A DNA stretch of 64,000 bases from Tetracentron sinense. Its lineage: Eukaryota; Streptophyta; Magnoliopsida; Trochodendrales; Trochodendraceae. This document shows, one piece after another, positions 24,401 to 35,689 of the stretch. The stretch covers positions 22,079,250 to 22,143,249 of the forward strand of contig CM026570.1 in the NCBI GenBank assembly GCA_015143295.1, written 5' to 3'. How positions within the stretch are numbered: position 1 is the first letter of the stretch; the number at the start of each line of letters is the position of its first letter. A program made the translations under genes and the position numbers. The notes below the pieces were generated by a model, which saw nothing but the letters and a program-made list of their open reading frames with translations, did no database searches and was not told the DNA's origin.

Positions 24401-25393
24401 CTTAAGGAGGTTTTACCTACATGACAAATGTATTACATCTTTCGATAAAATATTATTTTTTATACTGTTGAATTTTAAAATGAGATATTAATACTCTTAT
24501 CGTATGACCTACAGAAAAAAAAAAAAAAAACTATAAAGACACCAATTGCAATATTTCAAAGAAGAGATATTAGATGCAGATGATGTCACTGAACCACCAT
24601 TCAAACATGCACGACCAACATATTGTGGTCATATACTTGCTAATAAGAAAATTTCGATAACCTCTCACGATTGGCTAAAAAGGACAAATGGGAATCCAAT
24701 TTCTTTGCACATTAAGTCAGACGATCTTTCTACAATGTTGGCTCAGAAATTGATGCAATTATGACTCCAAACCATAGGATTACCAAATTATACAACGGTA
24801 CATATGTCTTTACTATGAGTATTTTGTTTTATAAATATTATTTCTTTCAAGAGATTATTATTACAGTGAATTTTTTTTAATTTTGTCATTTAGGACAGGT
24901 GTCGTATCTTTCAGATGAATCCCTATATATTTGGTGATGTTGAAGGTTTTTGTACTTTGATGTTTTCATACGTACAAATCGTATTCTCCCGCTCTACATT
25001 CTAACATTTGAAATTGTGTTCTTCATCGCCAGTGTTTCATTCTATTCATGTCTTTCACATTCTTCCACTCTTATTTTTTTATGGATGTTTTTAAACAAGA
25101 TTGAGCTTCTATAATACTAAAATGTCTGTTTCTCATTTTATGTATGCTTATTTGTTAGGTTATCAATATGAATGTATTCACATGAACGACATTGGTACGT
25201 TGTATATACTTACCTTCTAATAATAAGGTTAAATACTATTAGTTACATTGAACTAACGATTTATTACTATGTTAGAGACTAACATATTTATAAAATAAGA
25301 TTCACGATGTATAGCATTTCATATTTACTCCAATCAATAATTTTCATCTTTTCATTATGTATACATTTTTTGCATTCAAAAGGACTGTTCACT
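24401..25393. other. Helitron 2 3' non-coding region
   Basis: Colinear with 12501-13483 of Helitron 1. No gene recognised. Confidence 0.7.
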
Positions 25394-25421
25394 CACGTGC
25401 ATCGCACGTGCATTCTGTTAG

Positions 25422-25588
25422 TATAAATATAATAGATGGAAGATCAAAGGGAGCACATGTTCCCGTTCTCTTTAACACCAACCCAATACGCGATATTATT
25501 CAGATTCTACATCGTACGTGTTAGGTCTTACAAATTATATTTTTCATCTGAAAACTACAGATATCTAAGATTAACAGTCATCTTACAG
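25422..25588 (+). repeat. Segment copy C behind Helitron 2 (partial)
   Basis: The first ~167 bp of the duplicated segment, starting TATAAATATAATAG and ending at ATCTTACAG, where copy B goes on into the small ORF but this copy changes to unrelated ATAGTTATGATT sequence. The ORF itself is absent. Confidence 0.85.
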
Positions 25589-26291
25589 ATAGTTATGATT
25601 ATAAAAGATAGTTATGATGTTTAGAGATGTTTCCTTATGATATTTATTATGAAAGATAGTTATGATGTTTAGAGGTGTTTCCTTATTATTTTTATTAAGA
25701 ATATCAATAAGGGAAAAATGAATGATTTTGTGGTGTATCCACGATGGAGAATGGAGGAAGGGATGATGGTTGGATTTGATGGTATAATTATAAGTTTGAT
25801 TGAAAATTGTGATATGTTATAAAACTAGGGTTTTATTAGATTGATTTTATCAAAACTATATACTGAAAATCGATGCATGATAAATAGAATTGTTTCATAA
25901 TTTTATTGTTGAAAACCTGATAGAACATATTTTTATATTGATCAACTATAAGAAATTTGGATGTTTAAACTAGTGTATGATTGACAAATTGCATGATGAT
26001 ATATGTTGATTAAATTCAACCGTGAATTATGGTTGTGTGACTTACGGGTATTATCATGACAATATTAGTCTTTATGATGAGCTTTCAAGAGTCTTAATCC
26101 AATAATTCTGGTACGATTTAATTAATAGTTATCATTGTTTCACTCACACTCATTCAGTAAAATAAATATGTACAAGCATGATAAAAAGTAAGATAATAAA
26201 TATTATGGAAGTATATATACAAGCATACGAGCAAAATTGTATGATTGAGTTTTGTACTACCCGAGTACCAACAAGCTTAAGATCAATGCAA
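25589..26291. other. Non-coding, with a 48-bp tandem duplication
   Basis: AAAGATAGTTATGATGTTTAG occurs at about 25604 and again at about 25652 (period 48) with matching flanks. The rest is AT-rich and has no recognisable gene. Confidence 0.6.
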
Positions 26292-26407
26292 GACAAGTCG
26301 TATGCACCGGGTAATGTGCAGATAAGCCATATACACCGGATAATGTATAGAAAAGCCATATACACCGAATAATGTGTAGACAAATCGTATGCACCGAATA
26401 ATGTGTA
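26292..26407. repeat. 29-bp minisatellite, four copies
   Basis: Four consecutive 29-bp units at 26292, 26321, 26350 and 26379, with the consensus core CACCGRATAATGTGTA. Units 1 and 4 share TCGTATGCACC and units 2 and 3 share CCATATACACC, an ABBA-like arrangement. The minus strand is open across the array, but with no recognisable protein. Confidence 0.9.
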
Positions 26408-26689
26408 AACCGTGTGGTACCTCGATAAGTAAGGCATATGTTAGTCTGTATTCAATATATGGAGTAGATATATTTTAAGTTTTTGCACAATACATATTGT
26501 TGAATACATTCACAAATAAGAAAGACTGAGATAAGCAAAAAAAAAAAAAAGTATAAGTGAGCACGTATAAGAATTGAATTGAAATCATGCTTCCGCACTC
26601 TGAATTATTCATATGTTTACATGTATTGTTAAATTCTAATTTATGATTTATATTAATATTGTTATATTGTTAGTTAGGAGTTTATATAC

Positions 26690-26888
26690 GCAGGGTAACT
26701 TGTTACTCAACCGATGACTTTGTTGTCGGTAAGTTCTAGGTTTGATATTTATGCCTTAGGACCTTGGGAAGAGGAAGAGTACGAATACACAGGGTAACTT
26801 GTTACTCAGTCAATGACTTTGTTGTCGGCAAGTTTTAGGTTTGATATTTATGCCTCAGGACCTTGGGAAGAGGAAGAGTACGAAAATG
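26690..26888. repeat. 99-bp tandem duplication
   Basis: Two units (26691-26789 and 26790-26888) start CAGGGTAACTTGTTACTCA and differ at a few positions. Each ends in a frame reading GPWEEEEYE. After the second unit that frame continues through acidic residues to a stop at about 26928. A TTTTAG before GTTTGATATT resembles a splice acceptor. It could be the last exon of an unidentified acidic protein, but no other exon was found. Confidence 0.75.
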
Positions 26889-27342
26889 AAGAAAAAGATC
26901 CATCAGGTGATTATCCCGAGAGTGAATAGAATCTAGTTCGTTGACCATTTTCTAGGAATTAAATTATTATTATTTAAATTTAGAGTTCAAGACATTGTAA
27001 TAGACTAAGTTTTGGATTTATGGTTAGATTAAATTATCATTGAAAATCATAATGAATGATTCGAATTATTTATTATGTTTTAGTTTTAATTTGAGATATT
27101 AGACTTGATCATGATTAATTAAAGAAAAATTTCAGGTTCATATTTTAGATTGCCTTAAATGTTTTATGACAGAATGTTACGAAAGTTTGATGGTTAAGTC
27201 ATGTGCCAAGGTCTCACATTAACATAGGTGGGATTTTGGGGCGCGATAGGCAAGCAATGGTGGATCGATAATGTTAATAATTATTGATGAGTTTCTAAAT
27301 AATTATTCAGCAACTACAAAATATTTTGACCAATGCTAAGTC
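26889..27342. other. Non-coding, nothing identified
   Basis: AT-rich. The last five bases (AAGTC) would be the left target site of the LTR element that starts at 27343, but no matching partner was located. Confidence 0.5.
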
Positions 27343-28683
27343 TGTTAGCCTATAGGTTTTCACCTTAGGTCTTCATATTGATTTTGATGATAACAAATAA
27401 TAGAATGAGATTTATGTTACTAATGCTTCTATTGAGTTTATATGATAAATAGTTTATGAAAAGTATTAGCAAAGCCATTCAATTTGAAAAAACATGAAAA
27501 TGACTCACTCCATGAAAAAAGATTTTTACCAAGTCAAGCAAAGCCATTAAATCAAGTTGAGCATATTGAAGATCATGCCCAAAGTCCAAGACCGGTCATG
27601 AAGCTTAAAGTCAAATCCTTTCAAGATCAAGACTAGAAGAAGGAAGACTCTCAAGAAAGTTTAATTGTTTTATTTAAGAGTCTTAGGATTTATGTAAGAA
27701 ATCTTCAAAGTTTGGTCGGTTAAATTGCTCAATACTTAGATTGACCTTAGGAATCCTAGAATTTATTGGAAAATATTCTAAGGCCCTACGACATCTTAAA
27801 AGATGGTTAAAATCATTATTGGAGGAAGCCAAAAGACCTAGGAAATCATTCTCATCTTATTGGTCTTTAAAATCAGAGGTTCGTGAGAATTTAAGCTTGA
27901 ACCATCGACGGATTGGCCAGGGGATTGGCCAACCGTCAATGATTAAGGTTATAGAAAGTTTAAAAACTTTTTGTCTTATAAACCGTCAACGGTTCCAGGA
28001 TGGGAATCTCATCTGTCGACGGTTGTCTATGGGAATCAACAGAAATGCTCGCAACAACTTGTTTTTAACTACTCTTTTAGTTCCTATTGTGCCTCCAACG
28101 ACTATATTTTCTCAAGGGCTATAAAATAAAATGATTTATGAACCAAAATTAATAACTACAATACTTCCAATCATTTAATCTATTACTTCAAAGCTTAGAT
28201 TTTAAATCTATTGAGTTATAACCTAGAAATCCCAAATCCAAGTTCTTGAGCCATTCAACTCTGATCTTTGGGAGATTTTCTAAAGATGGTTAAAGTTTTT
28301 ATCAGCTCATCTAAGGAGCATAATCAGATTGTAAACCACTTTTATCAATAGTGTGTTTAAATCAAGACGTTTGTGGAAGTCTTGTCCGTAAAGCCGAAAG
28401 CTTGGTCACTACCCAGAAAAGTGGACTAAGTCTATGGAGGATTGTGAATCCTCTAGCGGATATAGCTTTAGGCGGGGACGTAGGCAGGTTGTCAAACCTC
28501 GTGAACAACATCTTGTGTCGCTTGTGTTTACATCTCTCTAACTCTTCTCTTTAATTTATCATAGTTTCTATCACTTGATAAATTAGTTTAATCTTGAATT
28601 CCGCAAAAATAGGCTAAGGTAGAATTTTAATTTTCCATAGACCCTAATCACCCCCCCCCCTCTAGGGTCCAAACCTTGGGCAT
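27343..28683 (+). mobile_element. 5' LTR of a SIRE-like Ty1-copia element
   Basis: Starts TGTTAGCC and ends CCTTGGGCA, directly before a primer-binding site TGGTATCAGAGC (28689-28700) complementary to the initiator-tRNA-Met 3' end. Length is about 1.34 kb. It contains several near-palindromic CCGTCAACGG/CATCGACGG motifs near 27905-28022 and a C10 run near 28651. No matching 3' LTR was found in the window. Confidence 0.8.
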
Positions 28684-28739
28684 CAATTGGTATCAGAGCC
28701 TAGGTCTTTGTTTTTATAAAAGATTTAACCATCTCAGAT

Positions 28740-30390
28740 AAAAGATTTTATTGCGAAAATTGGAAAATACTAATGCAAATACCATAGGAGAAGGCCAATC
28801 GACTTCCAAACCTTCTTTGTTTAATGGTGAAAATTATAATTATTGGAAAGTGAGAATAATGTATTTCATTCAAGCTCTTGACTATAATTATTGAAAAGTA
28901 ATTATAAATGGTCCCAACATCCTTACTAAAAATATTAATGGAATTCAAATTCCTAAGGATGAGGATAAATGGACTCAAACCAATATTAAATTCATTCAAA
29001 TTAATGCTAAGGCAATAGTTTAATAGGAAATCCAAATGTGACTCGGCCAAAGAAATTTGGGATAATTAGCTCCAAATCACATACGAATGGACTAACCAAG
29101 TTAAAGAAGAGAAAATTAACATTTAGTCCATAAATATGAAATGTTTAAAATGGTAGAAAATAAACCAATTTCTACTATGTTTTCTATATTTACATTTTAA
29201 ATGAATTAAAATCTCTTGGAAAGATTTTCTCAAATACAAAAATTATAAGGAAGATCCTCCGGTCTCTATCAAAGGAATGGGCTCTCAAGGTCACGGCCAT
29301 AGAAGAAGCAAAAGACTTAACAAGGTTACCCATGGATGAGCTACTTGGTAATTCTTTAATGACTCATAAAGTAATCATGAGGAATCAAGATATCCAAGAA
29401 GAAGAGACTACATCCGAGAGAGGACATGCCTTGAAGAAGTCTTCTCAAATGAGCTTAAGTGATGAAAGTGAAGAAGAAGAAATTGAGAATATGATTAGAA
29501 AATTCCGAAAGTTCTTGAAACACAAGAAAAATCTTAAGAAAAAGCTTATAAGAAGGAATTCAAAAAGGAATTCATCAAAGTCAAAAAGAGTAAAGAAGAT
29601 GACATCATTTGCTATGAGTGCAATGAGTCAGGACACATCAAGCCGGATTGCCCCAAACTCAAGAAGATCCATAAACACAAGAAAACAATGAAAACTTGGG
29701 ATAACTCGGACTCAAGCTCAAGTGAGGATGAAAGAGCTAACCTTTGCCTAATGGCTCATGGAGATGAAGATGAGGTAAATTCTTCCGATAATGAATCTCT
29801 TTCATTTGATAATTTAAGAGAAACTTATGATGAACTCTATTGTAAATTTGAGAAAATTGTTTCTAAAAATAAAAAACTTAAAAAAGAAAACTCTTCTATT
29901 TTAGATCAAAATGAATTTTTACAAAATGAGAATAATATCTTAAAAGAGGAAAATGAAAAGCTTAAAAAGAAAAATTTATCTATTTCAAGTGAAAATGAAT
30001 TCATACAAAATAAAATAGTTATTAAAAGAAAATGAAATAATCTCTATGCTTATAGTTTCAACAATTAAATGCAATGAATGCAATAATTTGAATGCTAAGG
30101 TTAATGATTTGTCTTATATTGTAACCAAATTCACCAGTAGTAAAATATCCTAGATACAATGCTAAAAAATCAAAGATGTGTTTTTGGTAAGGCCAGACTA
30201 GACTATAACCTATCAACCAAACAAAAAGATTATCAAAATTTCTTTATCTCTTATACTTAAAAGAATACCTATAAATTTGTTGGTAATAAAAGGATTAGGC
30301 AAGTTTGGGTGCCTAAAGGATTAGGCATTCCGAATGCAAATATCGTTGGACCCAAAATGGTTTGGGTACCAAAGAGTGTTCCTTAAATGA
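28740..30390 (+). pseudogene. gag of the SIRE-like element, without pol
   Basis: Reads SLFNGENYNYWKVRI and ALDYNY*KVIINGPNI near 28800-28920, a typical copia Gag N-terminus. A zinc knuckle CYECNESGHIKPDC (CX2CX4HX4C) lies near 29611-29652. Next comes a long Lys/Glu-rich predicted coiled coil (29688-30035). The Gag-to-protease linker RQVWVPKGLGIPNANIVGP and KMVWVPKSVP follows, near 30297-30385, and then a stop. Several stops break the first half (such as the one after ALDYNY), and the reading frame shifts. In complete elements the protease would follow this linker; here non-coding DNA follows, so pol was lost or never present. Confidence 0.8.
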
Positions 30391-31845
30391 AATTGGATGT
30401 TTGATCATACACTTCGATTGTTTGATTATGTGTATAATGATTGATACTTATTTATGATGCTTAAAATATGTGTTGATAATATGTATATGTTTTGATATAT
30501 TAATTGGTATTATGAGCTTGTGGTATGGGTTGAAAATAGATGTTTTGATGAAATGCTTCTATGCTTTGAAATGAATGATGATATGTTGCTATAAGTGAAT
30601 ATCACTACTCTCAAACAACATATTGTCAGTTCTTGGCAATTAGTGTGAAAAATAGAGCTTAAAAGAACTTGACACATGTTATATATTGTTTCTTGCCTAC
30701 TAAGAAAAACTCCGTTTATCAAATTATTTCAAGGATGTAAAAATATTTGCAAGTTATAACTTAGTCAATAAATTGTAATAAGAATACAGATGGATTTTTA
30801 ACACAAAGAAAAATTAGACTCGACATGTGTGTGTGCTCAACATCATCATTATCTGGCAATAAAAACTCTTAGATCACCTCTAAGATTGTATGTCTTAACC
30901 TTAATTCTCACTGGTATACCACTCAGAAGTGAATCACTGAGAAATGATTTTTTATCTTTTCTAACGAGTTATATGTGAGGAATATGTTGATGAAACAGGC
31001 AAATATCTCACATATATTGTCTAGGAAAGAGGATATTAGAAAATCAGAAGATCTCATGACAGAAATATCATGTCACTCGGAACCTTAGATCAAACTCTAT
31101 AGTTTCTCTTTCTCCATTCTCCACATTATATGATTGTGTTAACGCAGAATCAAGTAGGACTTTACTAGGTTGTATTGAGGATTGGGATAAGTTTAGAAAA
31201 ATAAGGGGTCACAGGGATTCAATGTTTTGAGAGGATATCTCGATGTTCTTTGTAACTTTTCCTGGGGGTGTAACACCAAATCTTTTTTCTTTTATTTTTT
31301 TTGATTCTTTTGATCTTTTTTTTTAGGCAACTCAATTCTTTTTCAACTTTCTACCTTCTCTTTTCAAATTTTCTTTTCAGTTTAACCCACTTGGTTTTTC
31401 TTTCTTTTTTTAATTTCTATCTTCCATGGTGTACTCATACCAATCACTCTTTCATCCTTCTCAGAAATAGGGTTGCGAGTCATACTTCTTATCTGAATTG
31501 AGTTTTTACTTGATGAGTTAAAAAGAAAATGTTTTCATTAAAAGCCCAAAAAGGGTTTCTAAAGACAAAAAATTTAGGTCAGCTAAAAAATTTAGAAGGT
31601 TACAAACATGGCCTAATTAAATCACTTTCTAGGTTGCACTCTCATGTCCTATGTCTTGAATGGACACAGAGAAAGTTTTGTTGTAATAATCCAATATTTG
31701 ATGTAGTTCCGAGTTTAATAATCAAATCAAGAATTAATGAGATCTCTCAAAGGAATATGTGTGGGTTTGAAGAAATTGTGAGTCAACTTGTGACTAGGAA
31801 TTTTTGTATAACCCTCTGAAATGATGAAATGCTCAAAAGCTCACT
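30391..31845. other. Internal non-coding part of the SIRE-like element
   Basis: No pol motif. A strongly pyrimidine-rich stretch runs from about 31275 to 31440. Sequence up to 31845 ends abruptly at the truncated LTR of the next element. No polypurine tract or 3' LTR of the SIRE-like element was seen. Confidence 0.5.
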
Positions 31846-34009
31846 GTATTCATTATGGGTAATTGACCATGATCATGAGATGATCTATACGATATGAGAT
31901 ATCGATAAAGGTCCTTAGGATACATAGTAGAAAAGTTATGTGATTGGATTATCACAGGTAGATATAACTTTCCAATTCCTTATACCTTATATAATCACAG
32001 CTGTGTGTGAAGCTGGGCACTTCATTTATATGGCTACCAGAATGCTAAGATGTTCTCAATGGTTGAGATGTAGTTCTATCTCAAACTATTGCAGTAGAGA
32101 CTACACATCAACATATGGGCGCTTAAATGTACACTGACTGATTGCATTCAATGAGAGACCTCTTGCATAAACATACTATCAGATAGTTGGTCTCTCATTC
32201 ACATTGAACAGTTTCGATGATCCTTAGATCTAATGAGTTCATCTATGACTGAGTAGTGATTTGATTGTTTTAATTCCATCAAAGTATTTTGTACCTTAGG
32301 GAATATAATACAGTGACAGTTTAATAGTCAGAAAGCTGTTCGAGTTATGAAGAATTTCAAACAAGAAATCCATGCTCATTAATTTGAGAGATCATCCAAT
32401 TTTCGGGTAAGACAGTCGATTAAGTTTAAATCCTGCGTAGATAATTTTGAAACAAAAACAAGTTTGAAATATATATTTTATTTAAAATATATTATACTTA
32501 TAAACTATTTTTTCTCAAAAATGTTTTACTTGAGAAAATGTTTCTCATGGCTTAATCAGAAGTCTTGGAAACCCAGATGATGTGAAATGGGCTATGAGTT
32601 AGATAATATAAATAATCTCGAAGGTTCATTAGGGATAATGTAATTGAAAGGATCAATTGAATTACAAAGTTTATATAGTGAAATCCGTATTGGTTAATGT
32701 GCATACATTGGGATTCAATTGCAACATGTATATCTCACATCACTTGCAATTCCGATGTAATTTCTGTTTAGGGTCAATGGGATAACATTGGGTAAGCCAT
32801 GATAAGAATGTCCCAGAGTAATCTGTGAAGATGCTCACATAAGAAATACAAGCTCATAAATTGATTAAAAGTTAATCAATTATTTAAATGATTAAATGTT
32901 AATCATTGATTAAATAGATTAAAAGTTAATCTATGGTTTAAATTAATTGTTAATTTAAATCTAAGGATTATATTAGTAATTATTTAATTAACCTAATTAA
33001 AAGGGAAATGGGTTTGACCCATATCCATAAAATCATAAAGATGGACCTTTGATATGGGCCCAAGCCCATGGGTTTGAACCCTAGGGTGGGGCGCCCACTT
33101 TAGTAATCCTAATTGGATTAGGACTTCGTTACTTGAATAATTATTGAATAATAACTCTATTTATTATGGAATTAAATTCCAATGGTTGGAATGCAATTAG
33201 GATTAAGATGAGTTGTAATTGGATTACAACTAGGAATCTAAGAAACCCCTAAAGCTCACGCCCCCCCCCCCCCCCCCCCTCCCCCCTCCTCTTGGCTCAC
33301 GCCCCCCTTTGGTTGTGGTCTCCTAGTTTGACTAGGATTCCTTCCTTTTGTTGGTTGTTGACTAATCCCTTTAATTATGGAATCCTCTTTTAAGAAGGAC
33401 TCTTTAATTAGTAGGATTACTGTAACTAAAGTAGTTATAGTTAAACTAAGAGTTTATTAATAATAATAGTTATTATTAATTAATGACTCTTGAGGAGATA
33501 TGTTGTAATTGGATTAGGATTGGGAAACCATCCAAATCCTATAAATACACCATACACCCCCCATGACTGTACACTTCTCCCTCTCTCTCTCTCTCTCTCT
33601 CTCAATTGTCTCTTTCTCTCCTCTCCAACCGTGAGCCCCTCCCTTGGATTTTCGTGAGCTACAAAGTGTGCTTCAAGTTGGGTTTTTCATCTTAAGGGTT
33701 TTGAACCCTAAGGTTGTGGGTGATAGAAAGTCTACACCATTACTCCATCTTCTTCCTCTTGCTTCATCAATTCTAAAGAGAGATTTTAAAGCTTCGTGGG
33801 GATAGTAAAGAATAAGGATCGAGGTTCAAGTATTTCTTCGAGAAATCTCTACAAAGAGTTCTGACGGTTCGAGTGGATTTAGCTTCACCGGTGAACATCA
33901 TTCACCGAGGTAATATGACTAAAACTCATAGAAATTTTAGTTGCTTTCTATGGTGTAAAGATCATCGGGATCCAGTTTCCGTATAAATTTTTATCCGGAT
34001 CCCCCTTCA
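31846..34009 (+). mobile_element. 5' LTR of a Ty1-copia element, first ~85 bp missing
   Basis: Matches 39751-41884 from GTATTCATTATGGG to the ATCCCCCTTCA end, with roughly 7% differences over the first 450 bp by eye. The 3' LTR begins 85 bp earlier (39666), and that part is absent here, replaced by unrelated sequence. It contains TATAAATAC at about 33540 followed by a CT microsatellite, the likely promoter and leader. A C19 run at 33261-33279 is much shorter in the partner LTR. Confidence 0.92.
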
Positions 34010-35689
34010 AGGGGTATCAGAGCTCATGGTTAGGGAGTATTTTTTGTTTATTTTATTAAGATAATTAAATTGATAATTTAATTCATGAGATGAATTTAAT
34101 TTAGATCTATTTAATGATGCTCTAGTTTTATTTTATTTGTTCATGAGATGAATAAATAAATAATTATTTTTATTATGTTATCGAATGAGATTTGATAATA
34201 ATGATAATTAAATAATTTTAAAAACTAGTATTATATGTGATATAATTAAATTCGAAATAAAGAATTTATTTTGAAATTTCTTTTTAAATGATTTGATCAT
34301 TTAATATACATTTATTAATTGTTTAAAATAATTAATGAATGATTTTTCCTATAAATAGATTTTATTCGAAAAATTATAAAACCCTATTTTATGATGAATT
34401 CATATTTAGGATTTTCAATTCTCTTAATTTTTATTTTAATCTTGGATCATAGTAAAATCAATCTATATGAAAGGATCTTGCATTCGAGAAAGAAATAAAA
34501 TATTGTAGAGATTTTAATAAAATTCTATCTTATATTTTTAAAATAATTTTATGAAAATTGTTTGAAGGAAAATATAATTTTTTTATTTTTTCCGGGGTTT
34601 AATCTATATAAGATATAGATTTTAATTGAGAAAGTTGATAATCGTTATCAAATTTTAAATCTTTTAAAATAAGAAAAAGTACTTCATCACTATGTTGCAT
34701 CTAATTATATGAGATTATAATTATGGGTCATATTTACGATAAATTGTTTATCATTCATTCATTCATATTAGAGGATAATATGTAGTAGGTTTTGGCAATC
34801 TGTAAAGGACAGATTCATTTGGTTTCCCTGAAAAGGGCGAATAGAATACTGGTTTTCCTAATGCCATTATTTTATCATGCATTAGTGGAGATGATGTGAA
34901 GAAGGATGTTGCGATGTTGATCTGGATAAGATGATAGAGGAAGAAATTGCGAAGGAGTTTGCGAGCTGCCTTTGTTCTTATCTCAAGCTCTTGCATCCAT
35001 GCATTTTAATTTTATTAACCCATAACTATTAATCTCATATGATGTTTATTACTGTTATTATTATCACAAGATGATACTTGTTGTTTATTTATCATGAGAT
35101 GATATTTGTTGTTTAATTATTATGTTGAAATAATTGTCCTAATATATCATGTGTATATAAGACTGGGGACAAGTCCCTAAGTATTATGATCTTCTACCAT
35201 ACACTATGTGATCTTATAGTGGGGAGTGTGAGTAAGCTGACAGGCCAAAGCCAGGCCCAATCCCTTTCACCTATGTGTGAACATAGTGAAAACTGTATAA
35301 GCAAATAGTGGGAGCAATAACGTCAAAGTGTGAGCTTTCGCTAGGTGTTTATTAGGTTCATGGTAGGTAGGCACATGAATAAGAGATATTATACAATAAC
35401 GCCAAAGCGTAAGTATAACATCCCTTATAGATCAGACAGTAGATCGAATGCTCCAAGATTCACAAGATGAAATCTGTGAAAATAGATAAGATAATTTCTA
35501 TGTGCCTATTCAAGGCGATGTGATGTTATGCCCAAAGGCAGGATTATATTAAGCCAGTGTCTAGGTATTCGATGTCAATTGAAACTTCCTAAATTGGCAA
35601 TTCTATTAGAAACAAACCCATAATCTAATAGTAATTAATGAATACAATAGATCCCTAATACTATTTTATTTGTCATTTGATTAGATCAT
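34010..35689 (+). other. Primer-binding site and untranslated leader of the copia element
   Basis: Starts with GGTATCAGAGC (34013-34023), complementary to the initiator-tRNA-Met 3' end. The remaining 1.6 kb is AT-rich with no gene. An antisense ORF at 34763-34996 has no recognised domain. Confidence 0.75.

Larger units (their letters stand above)
15965..25421 (+). mobile_element. Helitron 2, both termini present
   Basis: A 9.46-kb rolling-circle transposon. The 5' end starts TCTTCTCTACTATTATAATG directly after A15964 and forms a subterminal inverted repeat with AGAGAAGAG. The 3' end has the hairpin CACGTGCATCGCACGTG (25394-25410), spacer CATTCTG and TTAG at 25418-25421, followed by T25422. 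The A/T flanks and lack of terminal inverted repeats fit Helitron insertion. The terminal CTAG has changed to TTAG, which may impair termination. The RepHel gene fills 19458-24400. The 3.4 kb before it holds non-coding DNA and further MITE arms. Confidence 0.9.

Noticed and set aside
26292..26407. CRISPR-like array
   Set aside because: The 29-bp units are contiguous without spacers and the genome is eukaryotic.
29332..29691. Independent Lys-rich protein
   Set aside because: It overlaps gag out of frame partly; the real gag frame with the zinc knuckle reads through the same DNA.
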